Below the pieces are notes generated by a model that was given only the letters and a program-made list of their open reading frames with translations, did no database searches and was not told the origin of the DNA. Below are positions 1-6,614 of a stretch of DNA of 12,253 bases, piece after piece; within the stretch, counting starts at the first letter, position 1, and each line of letters starts with the position of its first letter. A program made the translations under genes and the position numbers. Origin of the DNA: Zygnema cylindricum (Eukaryota; Streptophyta; Zygnematophyceae; Zygnematales; Zygnemataceae); the NCBI GenBank assembly GCA_037447655.1, contig JBBHKE010003181.1, positions 147,495 to 159,747 on the forward strand, read 5' to 3'.

Positions 1-907
1 AGCAATAATACTTCATCTAAAGGTCAGTTTCTGGTTTTGACAGTTAAATTTGCATACAATAAAAGTGCACTGTTTTTTCTTTGGACATAAACCACTTTGT
101 TGAAATTGTTCATTGTGGGCAGACAAAGCCAGTTTAGGGCAAAAAATAAAATAAGAAAATAAAGACTTGGAAAATAACTTTTGACTTCCCCATAACCAAA
201 GTTAACTAGAGATTGCTGCTTGATACCCTTAAAAACATCAAGGTCAGCAAATAAGATAAAATTTGTTTACTTGATCTTTGCACTATAAAACAAGTTTGTT
301 CAATGCATTCTTGTACTATAAAACAATTCACTCTATAAATAAACTTTTCTTCAATTCATTTTGCACTATAAAACAAAGTTATTTAATTAATTTTTGAATA
401 ATCTGATTTCTGCGACTTAACTCCCCCAAAAGTCCAGCAAAAATAAATGATTTTCAATCACAAAAATAAAGGCAGTGTCAAGATATTTTTTTACACAGCA
501 GATTCACATAGACAATCTAAAAATATTTCTATGATGATGACAACAGCGACAATTAAAAGTAACACACGTCCCAGTCAGAGTCATCGGGTATGTCATCGCA
601 CCACAAAAAGTTAATTAAAGTAAACATAATTCGATCGATAGGACAAATTTCTACTTTTTATTTTTAGCAAAGATAAATAACAGAGAACCACCTAGGCCCG
701 CATCCGTCAAGGAGTAAGTAAAAGAAAAAAAAAAAAAAAGAGAAGCACTATCTCAATTAATTTCTCACTTGTGCGGATTCGGTTTGGTTAAAAAACAAGA
801 TTATTATTAGTTCTTGCAGACTTACTCTGAGAAATACCTTTCAATTCACAAGCGATAGAACGCAGTATATAAAAGTAAAAGGAAAAAAAGGAAAAGAAAA
901 AGAAAAA
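1..907. other. AT-rich intergenic DNA, no gene seen
   Basis: No open frame of convincing length or composition is present on either strand. The stretch is AT-rich, with an A-run at about 720-739 and a purine-only run of A and G at about 873-908. The only structure seen is a triplicated TATAAAACAA motif (280-376), listed separately. It could be flanking sequence or an old decayed element. Nothing identifies it. Confidence 0.6.
280..376 (+). repeat. Three spaced copies of an ACTATAAAACAA motif
   Basis: The 12-mer ACTATAAAACAA occurs at about 282-293, 315-326 and 365-376; the first and third are preceded by GC and the second by GT. A related CTCTATAAATAA lies between the second and third copies, and each copy is followed by related AT-rich sequence. 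This looks like a short degenerate tandem repeat of about 33-50 bp units. The units resemble TATA boxes, but no gene downstream supports a promoter. Confidence 0.55.
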
Positions 908-1454
908 ATGATTATGTTTCTTCCTTTCTTTGTATCTGTGCACCTGGTTCACCAAATAATGGAAGCTTCAAGAAGCTCATGGGACTCAAGAAACGAGCTG
1001 CCTTGCAAACACTTATACACTTGTACGGCTTTGTCTTCACAGACACGTGTACGGGTTTTTTTCTCTTACTTGCATGCTTTTCTAAACAGCCATGTGAACC
1101 CGAGACTGAAATATTCTGCAACTACCAGTAATATTATGAAAGCTTGCCTTGACAGACTAAGGAATCCACAAACCCTAAAAAAAATTGACAGTGGGCAATT
1201 CCGCCGGTCTACTGAAAGATGTGCTGATCGCTTGCAACTTCATGCAGCCACTTTCCGAAGCCGGAGATTACAAGGCTCCGAGCCTGTTGACACGTGCGAA
1301 GATAAGCTTGCGTTTGTAGTTGTGCGTTTGTAGATTTTGGAGTACACTGTTGGACGCTGGCGTACGGATGAGCGGCTCCATGTAACACAATGTCAAAAGG
1401 TACATGGAAGCAGCAGTTCAGAGTGGAACTGTACTGAATCTTGCGTTTTTAGGT
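908..1454. other. Gene-free stretch with one unsupported open frame
   Basis: A plus-strand frame of 141 codons runs from ATG 908 to TAG 1331-1333. Its translation shows no recognised domain, and it begins right after a purine tract. Its last codons fall in a 14-bp-period duplication of TGCGTTTGTAG (1309-1319 and 1323-1333). A 69-codon frame opposes it on the minus strand. Both are probably chance frames, although an exon of an unrecognised gene cannot be excluded. Confidence 0.4.
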
Positions 1455-1720
1455 GTGGAGGTCGCGTGTGAAAGGGTCCACGTCGCCTTTCACTCCTTTC
1501 ACTCCAATTTCGATTTACGACGCCTCGCGCCGCGCGGCGCGTCGCAAGTATAAATATGTTTAGGGTTTTTTTCTCATTCGTGTTTTTTTTATATAAAAAA
1601 AACCACAACCAACAACCCTATGACCCTAAAAATCCGCGGTACCCAGGCGGTATTTTGCAGAGTGTGAAAGGCACGGGGCATTTCGCGGTGTAAAAGAGGG
1701 TTTCACACCTTTCACTCCAC
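1455..1720. mobile_element. Concentric inverted repeat, possible foldback MITE
   Basis: Paired arms share nearly the same centre. GTGGAG 1455-1460 pairs with CTCCAC 1715-1720, and GTGTGAAA 1466-1473 with TTTCACAC 1701-1708. GCCTTTCAC 1485-1493 pairs with GTGAAAGGC 1664-1672, and TAGGGTT 1561-1567 with AACCCTA 1614-1620. Near the centre lie a perfect 16-bp GC-only palindrome (1526-1541) and a perfect 22-bp AT-rich palindrome (1582-1603). A TATAAATA string sits between them at 1549-1556. This nested symmetry suits a MITE or foldback element of about 266 bp. No clear target duplication was found, so the family and exact ends are uncertain. Confidence 0.5.
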
Positions 1721-1881
1721 GGGCGAGGAAACTAACGAACCTTTACTATATTAATCTGTTCATGGAGGTAAGGATGGAAAATATCGAGACACGAACGATA
1801 ACCGATTTACCAATAGTTAAGGCCATTTGACAGCAAATGTATCACAAATAAAAGCCCCATCGTTTTTATTGTTGAATCATG

Positions 1882-2185
1882 GTAGAATTCCATTAGGCGG
1901 TCCCAGTAAATGTACGGAAAATTCTACTAGCAGCGTTGGCAAAGTTTACTGGAAGACTATTCCATTTTGTCTTGCCAGTAACAAACTTTCCTCAATTATG
2001 ATCGGCGCCACGTAGGTTAGAGTCCAGATTTTGAAAATCTTAAAAAAAATCTTCAAACGGAAAGTCTCAACAAAAAATCCGTACAACTGGAGGTAGTTAA
2101 TGATTCGAACGTAAAATTTGCGGCCAGATTTTTGATTTTGAAAATGGAAATCAAAATTTCGAAACGAAATGACAAAAGGACGCGA
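1882..2185 (+). repeat. Direct repeat, left copy (unclassified element)
   Basis: This block matches 2647-2925 through several conserved segments in the same order. They are CCATTAG..GTCCCAGTAAA, TTTACTGG, ATTCCATT.TGTC, CTCAATTATGAT, GCCACGTAGG, TCTTCAAAC, GGTAGTNAATGATTCG and AATCAAAATTT. Two inverted pairs are kept in both copies: CCAGTAAA with TTTACTGG, and an AT-rich hairpin (in this copy TTTTGATTT with AAATCAAAA). The pair flanks a decayed coding-like segment, as LTRs flank an internal domain. However, no tRNA-complementary primer site follows this copy and the termini are unclear. Confidence 0.6.
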
Positions 2186-2214
2186 CAAACTTTGGATGTC
2201 ACGGCAAAATTTGA

Positions 2215-2561
2215 ATGTCGCTGGATGTCAGACGGAGCGTGCGAAAATAATTTCGGCTCACCTGCATCCAGCGTGGCAGGCGGCACATGGACTGTACGAC
2301 ATAGGCACATGGCATGTACGACGTGTAAACCTGTGAACGCTTGTTAAAAGCGGATATTTTTTTAGATTTTCACGTGTACTAATGGTACACGACCAAGCAT
2401 CGAGCAACTCTCCTCGCGAGGAGGGTATCTTCACACTGGATGGTGTGCGTGATTGCTTCGCGAATCTGAAAAAGTGGAATATCCAACGGCGAGGAGTTAC
2501 GCCTACATCATTGGAGCTTCTCGACAGCTTCCCATTAACAATATTTCGTCTGACAAAATAA
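2215..2561 (+). pseudogene. Decayed coding-like segment, copy 1, function unknown
   Basis: I do not recognise this protein. Its clearest frame opens at 2337 and runs to TAA 2559-2561. It includes an ATG at 2382 that would give 59 residues beginning MVHDQ, and later TLDGVRDCFANLKKWNIQR. The same protein segment is present at 6154-6457. The two agree at GYF, FSRV, MVHDQ, FTLD, VRDCF and NLKK, and several differences are synonymous (CTG/CTT, GAT/GAC, AAT/AAC, CAA/CAG). An upstream part with DVRRS lies in a different frame, so there is at least one frameshift. The segment lies between two direct repeats. I infer a relic of a transposon protein or a captured host gene; no family can be named. Confidence 0.45.
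2407..2426. repeat. CTCG-centred palindrome inside the coding-like segment
   Basis: CTCCTCGCGAGGAG at 2410-2423 is a perfect 14-bp palindrome. It extends to 20 nt (2407-2426) if one G-T wobble is allowed. The matching position in copy 2 carries a longer hairpin (6325-6365), and related cores occur at 9601-9625 and 11545-11570. Confidence 0.7.
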
Positions 2562-2646
2562 AATTAAGGTACTGCCTAGTACGGCAATATACGAAATCGT
2601 ACATCGTCCAGTAACAAACCACACTTTTTGTCTAAGGCCTTTTCTC

Positions 2647-2925
2647 CATTAGCCAGTCCCAGTAAACCTACAGAAACGCCTATTTCTAGTATTTACTGGC
2701 GAGGCGTTCCATTATGTCGTGCCAATAAACATCGTTTCTCAATTATGATTGGGGCCACGTAGGCTAGTTTTCAGATTCTTAAAATCCAAAAATATTCTTC
2801 AAACTGAAAATTTGGACATAATATTTGTACGAGCAGAGGTAGTAAATGATTCGTACGAAAATTTTGCCAAATTTTAATTTTGAAATTGAAAATCAAAATT
2901 TATGGAATGGCAAAAAGGCTCCGCA
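2647..2925 (+). repeat. Direct repeat, right copy (unclassified element)
   Basis: This is the partner of 1882-2185, with the same block order and the same internal inverted pairs. Here CCCAGTAAA at about 2662 faces TTTACTGG near 2693, and an AT-rich hairpin lies at about 2873-2903. Divergence between the copies is high, roughly a quarter to a third of positions by eye, with small indels. They are therefore old. The spacing from the left copy's end to this start is about 460 bp. Confidence 0.6.
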
Positions 2926-2977
2926 TGTTGAATTATACTAGATTTAAATAGTATTTTCTAGGTCTAAATATATCAGT

Positions 2978-3213
2978 ATAAAAAGAAAAAGAAAAAGGCG
3001 GATATCCTGCCTCCACCTCCTCTCTTTAGCCACCATACTTGTTGTAGTCATTCAAGGATAGAGAGGGTGGTTGAGCCATGGCTGCCTTAGTTCAAGAGGC
3101 ATGACTAAAGAGTGACTTATGTCACTCTCAACAAAAGGTTGAGTCCGGCACGACTCGAACCTCCGATCGGTAGAATACGGTGTAGCCGTTAGCTCTAACC
3201 ATTATGTCGTAGA
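2978..3213 (-). mobile_element. tRNA-derived SINE, minus strand
   Basis: Read on the minus strand, 3213 to about 3145 looks like a tRNA head. TGGTTAGAGCTAACG (3201-3187) matches an RNA polymerase III A box and GGTTCGAGTCG (3161-3151) a B box, at tRNA-like spacing. The T-stem pairs poorly (about three of five), so this is not a working tRNA gene. A non-tRNA body follows and ends near 2978 in a T-rich tail of repeated TTTTTC, about 235 bp in all. This head-body-tail layout fits a plant SINE with a T-rich 3' end. I saw no clear target duplication. A tRNA pseudogene inside another repeat is the alternative. Confidence 0.6.
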
Positions 3214-3314
3214 AGTCCGTTAAAGTACATAGGGTTTGATACGTATTTTAACTTATACATGGTCTTGAAACCGATTAACTAAGATGTGAACAAAGGAACA
3301 TAAAAGTAGTTAAA

Positions 3315-3400
3315 GTTTCGGTGCGGGGATCATTTCGCACGAAACAAATGATTCGGACATTTGTTTCGACGGTCGACATTCAATATCAGATTTAATCTGA
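3315..3400. repeat. Cluster of three hairpins, two mutually exclusive
   Basis: GTTTCGGTGCG 3315-3325 pairs with CGCACGAAAC 3336-3345, with one bulge. CGAAACAAATG 3340-3350 pairs perfectly with CATTTGTTTCG 3358-3368 around a 7-nt loop. TCAGATT 3386-3392 pairs with AATCTGA 3394-3400. The first two share the segment CGAAAC, so only one can form at a time. The surrounding 3214-3488 holds no gene. Its end carries TGGCGCCACGT near 3465, a string also found in both direct repeats at about 2003 and 2748. Confidence 0.6.
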
Positions 3401-3488
3401 CGGCATATATCACTGCCAGGAACGCACAATGGTCACTTTGGCGTTTATGGATGTGGCATGATCTGGCGCCACGTGGAGGGATAACATT

Positions 3489-3938
3489 TGGTCGCGGGAA
3501 TTCCGGGGAACATACGGACGGGTGGAAGGGTGACACGCGTCCACTCAATGGCCTTGTCGTACACAGGCCGTACAGAAAAAGACATCGACCATAGAACCTT
3601 TTTGTACTTTACAGTTATTTGATTGGTTCGAACTGTAGTAGATAGGGGCTGTGAGAGGGGTTAGGACTTAGTTTTTTTTTTTTTGGATAGACAGTCACCT
3701 CTGTCTCTGAGAGTTTGTATAAATTGGCATTTTTGCCACCTCATAACTTATCGGTAGGTTGGTCGTTTCCAGTGATTCTTTTTGCTACAGACTTAGGGGA
3801 TTCCAGGCTGCACAAGGGTGCAGTCAGACTGTCAGTTTCCCTTCTTGGGCAGCAGTTGTAGTGGCTTGAAGTGGGTTAGTTAAAAATTATCTAGAGGCTT
3901 CTTGTATTGTGTAGTCCAATGGAGGACACCTAATCGCT
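3489..3938 (+). repeat. 5' LTR of the copia element
   Basis: The LTR starts TGGTC and ends next to the primer site; its final bases read GCT where the 3' LTR has GCA. It matches 5706-6153 almost throughout. A T-run near 3670, a TATA box (3718-3724) and a stem-loop CTGCAC/GTGCAG (3808-3823) downstream are shared by both LTRs. The start is set by the loss of similarity to the other LTR just before TGG. Confidence 0.92.
3718..3724 (+). promoter_or_regulatory. Putative TATA box of the 5' LTR
   Basis: TATAAAT lies about 230 bp into the LTR and is preserved in both LTR copies (5933-5939 in the other). It follows a CT-rich stretch. This is the best candidate for the start of element transcription. 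Direct evidence of promoter use is absent. Confidence 0.5.
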
Positions 3939-3952
3939 GGTTATGGGCCCAC
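3939..3952 (+). other. Primer binding site for initiator tRNA-Met (anticodon arm)
   Basis: GGTTATGGGCCCAC directly follows the 5' LTR. It is the complement of the plant initiator tRNA-Met anticodon arm, GTGGGCCCATAACC, which contains the CAT anticodon. Most copia elements prime from the tRNA 3' end; Drosophila copia is known to use a half-tRNA cleaved in the anticodon loop. The match here is to the anticodon arm, so the half-tRNA mode is inferred. The last C fits the plant stem (GTGGG) rather than the animal one (CTGGG). Confidence 0.85.
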
Positions 3953-5062
3953 CCTCTAGGGTGCCCACCTTCAATGGATATGGGTTCATCTATTGGGAAG
4001 CCATGATGATGGGGGCTTTGTGCGAAAAACGATACTGGGGTATCATGAGTGAACAAGTGAAACGTCCACCTTCAGGAACTTCACCAGGATTTGGAGGAGT
4101 AAGGTTTCCTGCAGCAGCGACTGCTTCAACGGAGGAGGCAGATGATTGGGACAACAATGTGTCCGAAAAATGGAAAGAGATGGAGACACCCCTCACCCGT
4201 ATTTCCATGACATTGGGAGCCGCGGCCGTGAAAACTGCGGAGAACGATACTCAAATGCGGGAAGACGTAAACATAGGTGCAAAGAACTTCATTCTAAGAC
4301 ACCTCACTCAAGCTTTGGCCACCCCTCACCTTCACATTTACAAAGCTGAGGAGTTGTGGGTGAGTTTGGTGGAGATCTATAGAGCTGGTACTATTCAGGA
4401 GCTCTAGTTGGCTGAGCAAAAGCTAATGAGTTACACGTACAAAGGATGAAAGATGTTATATTATTGTAATGATCTCTCTTGATTGTATATAGAGATGGAA
4501 AGTGTCGGGTGGACAGGTACAATGAAGATGAAAGTTAACACTCTCATCATGAAGTTACCAGACAAGTACGAGAACATAGTCTACCGAGTACAGGAATTGA
4601 CTGATAGTTCATAGAAGTTGAATACACTGGTCCGAATGATACTTGTGCAGGAAAACACAATGGTGATTGGGAGAGGAGAAAAGACCATTCAAGCTCTAGC
4701 TGCAAGAGGGGACCGATGGGGGAAGGACCCGAAGAAACCATACAAAGGGGAAAGAGATCAGTCTAGAGGACCGAGGCCTCCAAAGGGTCTTTGTCATTTT
4801 TGCCATTTTTTGGGTCACTTCATAGCAGAATGTGTCAAGCTGTCAGAGCTGAGGCTCAAAGAGAACCGTGGAGGGGGGATTTCAGCAAGAGAGAAGAAGG
4901 CACTTGTGGTTACAAAAGTGAAAGAAGAAACTGAGAAGGAGTCTTATGAGGAGGAGGATAAGGAGTTTCTTCTTGACGACAGTCTAGAGGAGAAGGAGAT
5001 CCCTCGAAAAACAAAAATGTGCTCGCAGAGCAATTCGGGAAGCTCTACAAGAAGGAAGAATT
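3943..5062 (+). pseudogene. gag: copia gag (nucleocapsid/capsid) with in-frame stops
   Basis: Gag packages element RNA into virus-like particles. The first ATG (3943) lies within the primer binding site. It is the only in-frame ATG before the conserved start FNGYGFIYWEAM (residues about 10-21). A stop at 3931-3933 closes the frame upstream. The core EELWVSLVEIYRA fits the copia gag (UBN2) family. Four stops interrupt the same frame: TAG 4405, TGA 4447, TGA 4480 and TAG 4612. A CCHC zinc knuckle, C-x2-C-x4-H-x4-C, is intact at 4792-4833 (CHFCHFLGHFIAEC). An acidic stretch follows it. The frame then shifts by one before the protease. The stops fit C-to-T changes such as CGA to TGA. Confidence 0.85.
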
Positions 5063-5440
5063 ATCAACTCAGGCGCATCCATGCATATATGTCGTGATAA
5101 GCATCTCTTTACTAAGCTAAGAAAAATTCCTACTGTAGAGATGAAATATGGGGATGGGAGAGTGGTAACAACATATCAAGTGGGATCGGTAGATCTGAAA
5201 GTCTTAGTGGAGGGAAAGATTTCTATACTCACCTTCTCATATGCACTCTACATTCTTCTGCAAAGTAAAAATCTTGTCTCTATCTGTGTAATGACATTTG
5301 ACACCACGAGTGGAGTCTTCTACTAAGTATGGGATGATGTTTACTTCACGGCAGATAAGGGCAGCAGAATGTTTGGCTTAACCTGAGTAATGAAAAGAAG
5401 AATGCCACTACAAGGTGTTCCAAAGTATGATTTGCATGCG
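5063..5440 (+). pseudogene. copia protease remnant with catalytic Asp changed to Asn
   Basis: This is the aspartic protease that cleaves the Gag-Pol polyprotein. The frame is offset by one from gag and reads IINSGASMHICRD from 5063, where copia proteases normally have DSGAS. The codon at 5066-5068 is AAC, so the catalytic Asp is replaced by Asn. Later features fit the family: YGDGRVV, a YALYI segment and NLVSI. Stops TAA 5324-5326 and TGA 5384-5386 interrupt the frame. Beyond them the text VWDDVYFTADKGSRMFGLT still reads as element coding sequence leading to the GAG-pre-integrase region. Another frameshift lies near 5430-5446, where the integrase His-His motif should be. Confidence 0.75.
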
Positions 5441-5445
5441 ACTGC

Positions 5446-5705
5446 ATGTGCTTTGATAGGTTGAGGGAAATAAAAAAGCTTGGGGTAGTAGAAGTCATTC
5501 AATTTGGGGATAATGAAATGATGGATTATTGTAGAGGCTGTGCTCAAGGTAAGGCTCACAGACTTCCCTTTCCCAAAGCCGCCACATATAGAGGTGAGAA
5601 AGTACTAGATCTAGTCCACACAGATATCTGGGGCCTTGCAAAAGTACCTCCGGTTGGAGGAAAGAGGTTTATGTTGACAATAACCGATGATTCGTCCAAA
5701 AACGA
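5446..5705 (+). pseudogene. copia integrase N-terminus, truncated at the 3' LTR
   Basis: Integrase inserts the cDNA copy into the genome. From 5446 the frame gives FDRLREIKKLG, then CRGCAQGKAHR (5530-5562), the Cys pair of the HHCC zinc domain, then LDLVHTDIWG. The Asp of HTD (5623-5625) is the first of the catalytic D,D,E triad. TITDDSSK matches the family's FIDDYSR strand at about 5677-5700. The sequence then enters the LTR at 5706, so the second Asp and the Glu are missing. The His pair is also damaged, since only degraded text remains near 5430. The protein could not be active. Confidence 0.88.
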
Positions 5706-6153
5706 TGGTCCCGGGAATTCCGGGGAACATACGGACGAGTGGAGGGGTGACACGCGTCCACTCAATGGCGTTGTCGTACACAGGCCGTACAGAAAGGACA
5801 TCGACCGTAGTACCTTTTTGTACTTTATAATTATTTGATTGATTCGTACTGTAGTAGATAGGGGCTGTGAGAGGGGTTAGGCCTTAGTTTTTTTTTTTTG
5901 GATAGACAGTCACCTCTCTCTCTGAGAGTTTGTATAAATTAGCATTTTTGCCACCACCTAACTTATCGGCTGGTTGGTCGTTTCCAGTGATTCTTTTTGC
6001 TACAGACTCAGGGAATTCCAGGCTGCACAAGGGTGCAGTCAGAGTATTAGTTTGCCTTCTTGAGCAGCAGTGTTAGTGGCTTGAAGTGGGTTAGTTAAAA
6101 ACTATCTAGAGGCTTCCTGAATTATGTAGTCCAATGGAGGACACATAATTGCA
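5706..6153 (+). repeat. 3' LTR of the copia element
   Basis: It starts TGGTC and ends GCA at 6153, the TG...CA ends usual for LTRs. It is nearly collinear with 3489-3938. The stem-loop CTGCAC/GTGCAG recurs at 6023-6038. The usual purine-rich tract before a 3' LTR is not evident; the preceding bases are TCCAAAAACGA. This is consistent with the deletion having removed it. Confidence 0.92.
5933..5939 (+). promoter_or_regulatory. Putative TATA box of the 3' LTR
   Basis: TATAAAT lies in the same context as 3718-3724 of the other LTR. If still active it would fire into the flanking repeat at 6154 and beyond. Activity is not shown. Confidence 0.45.
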
Positions 6154-6457
6154 CCCCAAACTTTTAAGGTCAGCCGATGTTAGAAGGAGCATGCGAGGAT
6201 ATTTTGGTCAACCTGCATACACCGTTGCGAAAGACACATGGTGTAGACGGCGTGTTCGTTTCTCATTGCCTGTTCATGGTGGATATTTTGTTATATTTTC
6301 ACGTGTACCAATGGTACACGACCAGTGTGAAGAGACTCTCCTCGGCGAGGAGAGTTTTTTCACACTTGACGATGTGCGTGATTGCTTCATGAATCTAAAA
6401 AAGTGAAACATCCAACGGTTGATACCTACGCCTATAATATTGGAGCCATTTAGTTAA
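6154..6457 (+). pseudogene. Decayed coding-like segment, copy 2, function unknown
   Basis: This is the second copy of the unrecognised protein segment seen at 2215-2561. It is open for 85 codons up to TGA 6404-6406, where the other copy has TGG (Trp), so the stop is probably a mutation. Shared residues in order are DVRRS, FG.P, TW, GYF, FSRV, MVHDQ, EE, FTLD, VRDCF and NLKK. In-frame similarity continues past the stop (NIQR). It begins within a few bases of the copia 3' LTR. The left flank of the copia element does not carry the matching neighbouring sequence, so a rearrangement is likely. No known domain could be assigned. Confidence 0.45.
6301..6365. repeat. Two adjacent perfect hairpins within copy 2
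   Basis: CGTGTACC 6302-6309 pairs with GGTACACG 6313-6320 around AAT. Next, ACTCTCCTCG 6335-6344 pairs perfectly with CGAGGAGAGT 6346-6355 around one base. It is enclosed by GTGTGAA 6325-6331 and TTCACAC 6359-6365, giving a 41-nt nested stem. Copy 1 keeps the first hairpin with one mismatch and the inner part of the second. Confidence 0.8.
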
Positions 6458-6606
6458 CATATTTCGTCATGTTTCGTTTGACAGAAAAAAAATGGTACCA
6501 ATCTGTATGAAATTGTACGGCGCCCAGTAAACAATGCCACTTTTCCTCTGATGCAAGTTCACCCAGATGGAATTTTACCCTCATTCCAGTAGAGTTAACT
6601 TTATTA

Positions 6607-6614
6607 GATCTTAC
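6607..6614. repeat. Target site duplication, left (GATCTTAC)
   Basis: This 8-bp string is repeated exactly at 7005-7012 and brackets the MITE at 6615-7004. Eight bases is the length made by hAT transposases. Confidence 0.85.

Larger units (their letters stand above)
3489..6153 (+). mobile_element. Ty1/copia LTR retrotransposon, internally deleted and inactive
   Basis: Two direct LTRs of about 450 bp enclose about 1.77 kb. In order the interior has a primer binding site, gag with a zinc knuckle, a protease remnant, and a GAG-pre-integrase and integrase start. Reverse transcriptase and RNase H are absent, because the integrase frame stops being element sequence exactly where the 3' LTR begins (5706). 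Integrase lying directly behind protease, before any reverse transcriptase, is the copia order; gypsy elements place it last. The LTRs differ at about 34 of 448 aligned sites by eye, near 92% identity. Gag and protease carry several stops and frameshifts. No 5-bp target duplication is visible: left flank ACATT, right flank CCCCA. It would depend on other copies to move and looks dead. Confidence 0.92.

Noticed and set aside
908-1333. 141-codon plus-strand frame as a gene
   Set aside because: It has no domain, sits after a purine tract, ends in a short tandem repeat and is opposed by another frame. Length alone is not enough in eukaryotic intergenic DNA.
1561-1630. Telomeric repeat tract (TAGGGTT/AACCCTA)
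   Set aside because: Only isolated units occur, facing each other as arms of the inverted repeat rather than in tandem.
2400-2430. Helitron 3' end hairpin
   Set aside because: A Helitron would need CTRR shortly after the hairpin and TC at the other end; neither was found here or at the other CTCG hairpins.
3132-3213. Functional tRNA gene on the minus strand
   Set aside because: The T-stem has only about three of five pairs and no clean acceptor stem is seen; the sequence continues into a SINE-like body and tail.
4990-5062. Programmed frameshift between gag and protease
   Set aside because: Copia elements usually read gag-pol in one frame, and this copy already has four stops and another frameshift. 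A mutation is the simpler reading.
6335-6365. Rho-independent terminator (stem plus T-run)
   Set aside because: The stem followed by TTTTTT resembles a bacterial terminator, but everything around it is eukaryotic repeat and the T-run is part of the outer pairing.
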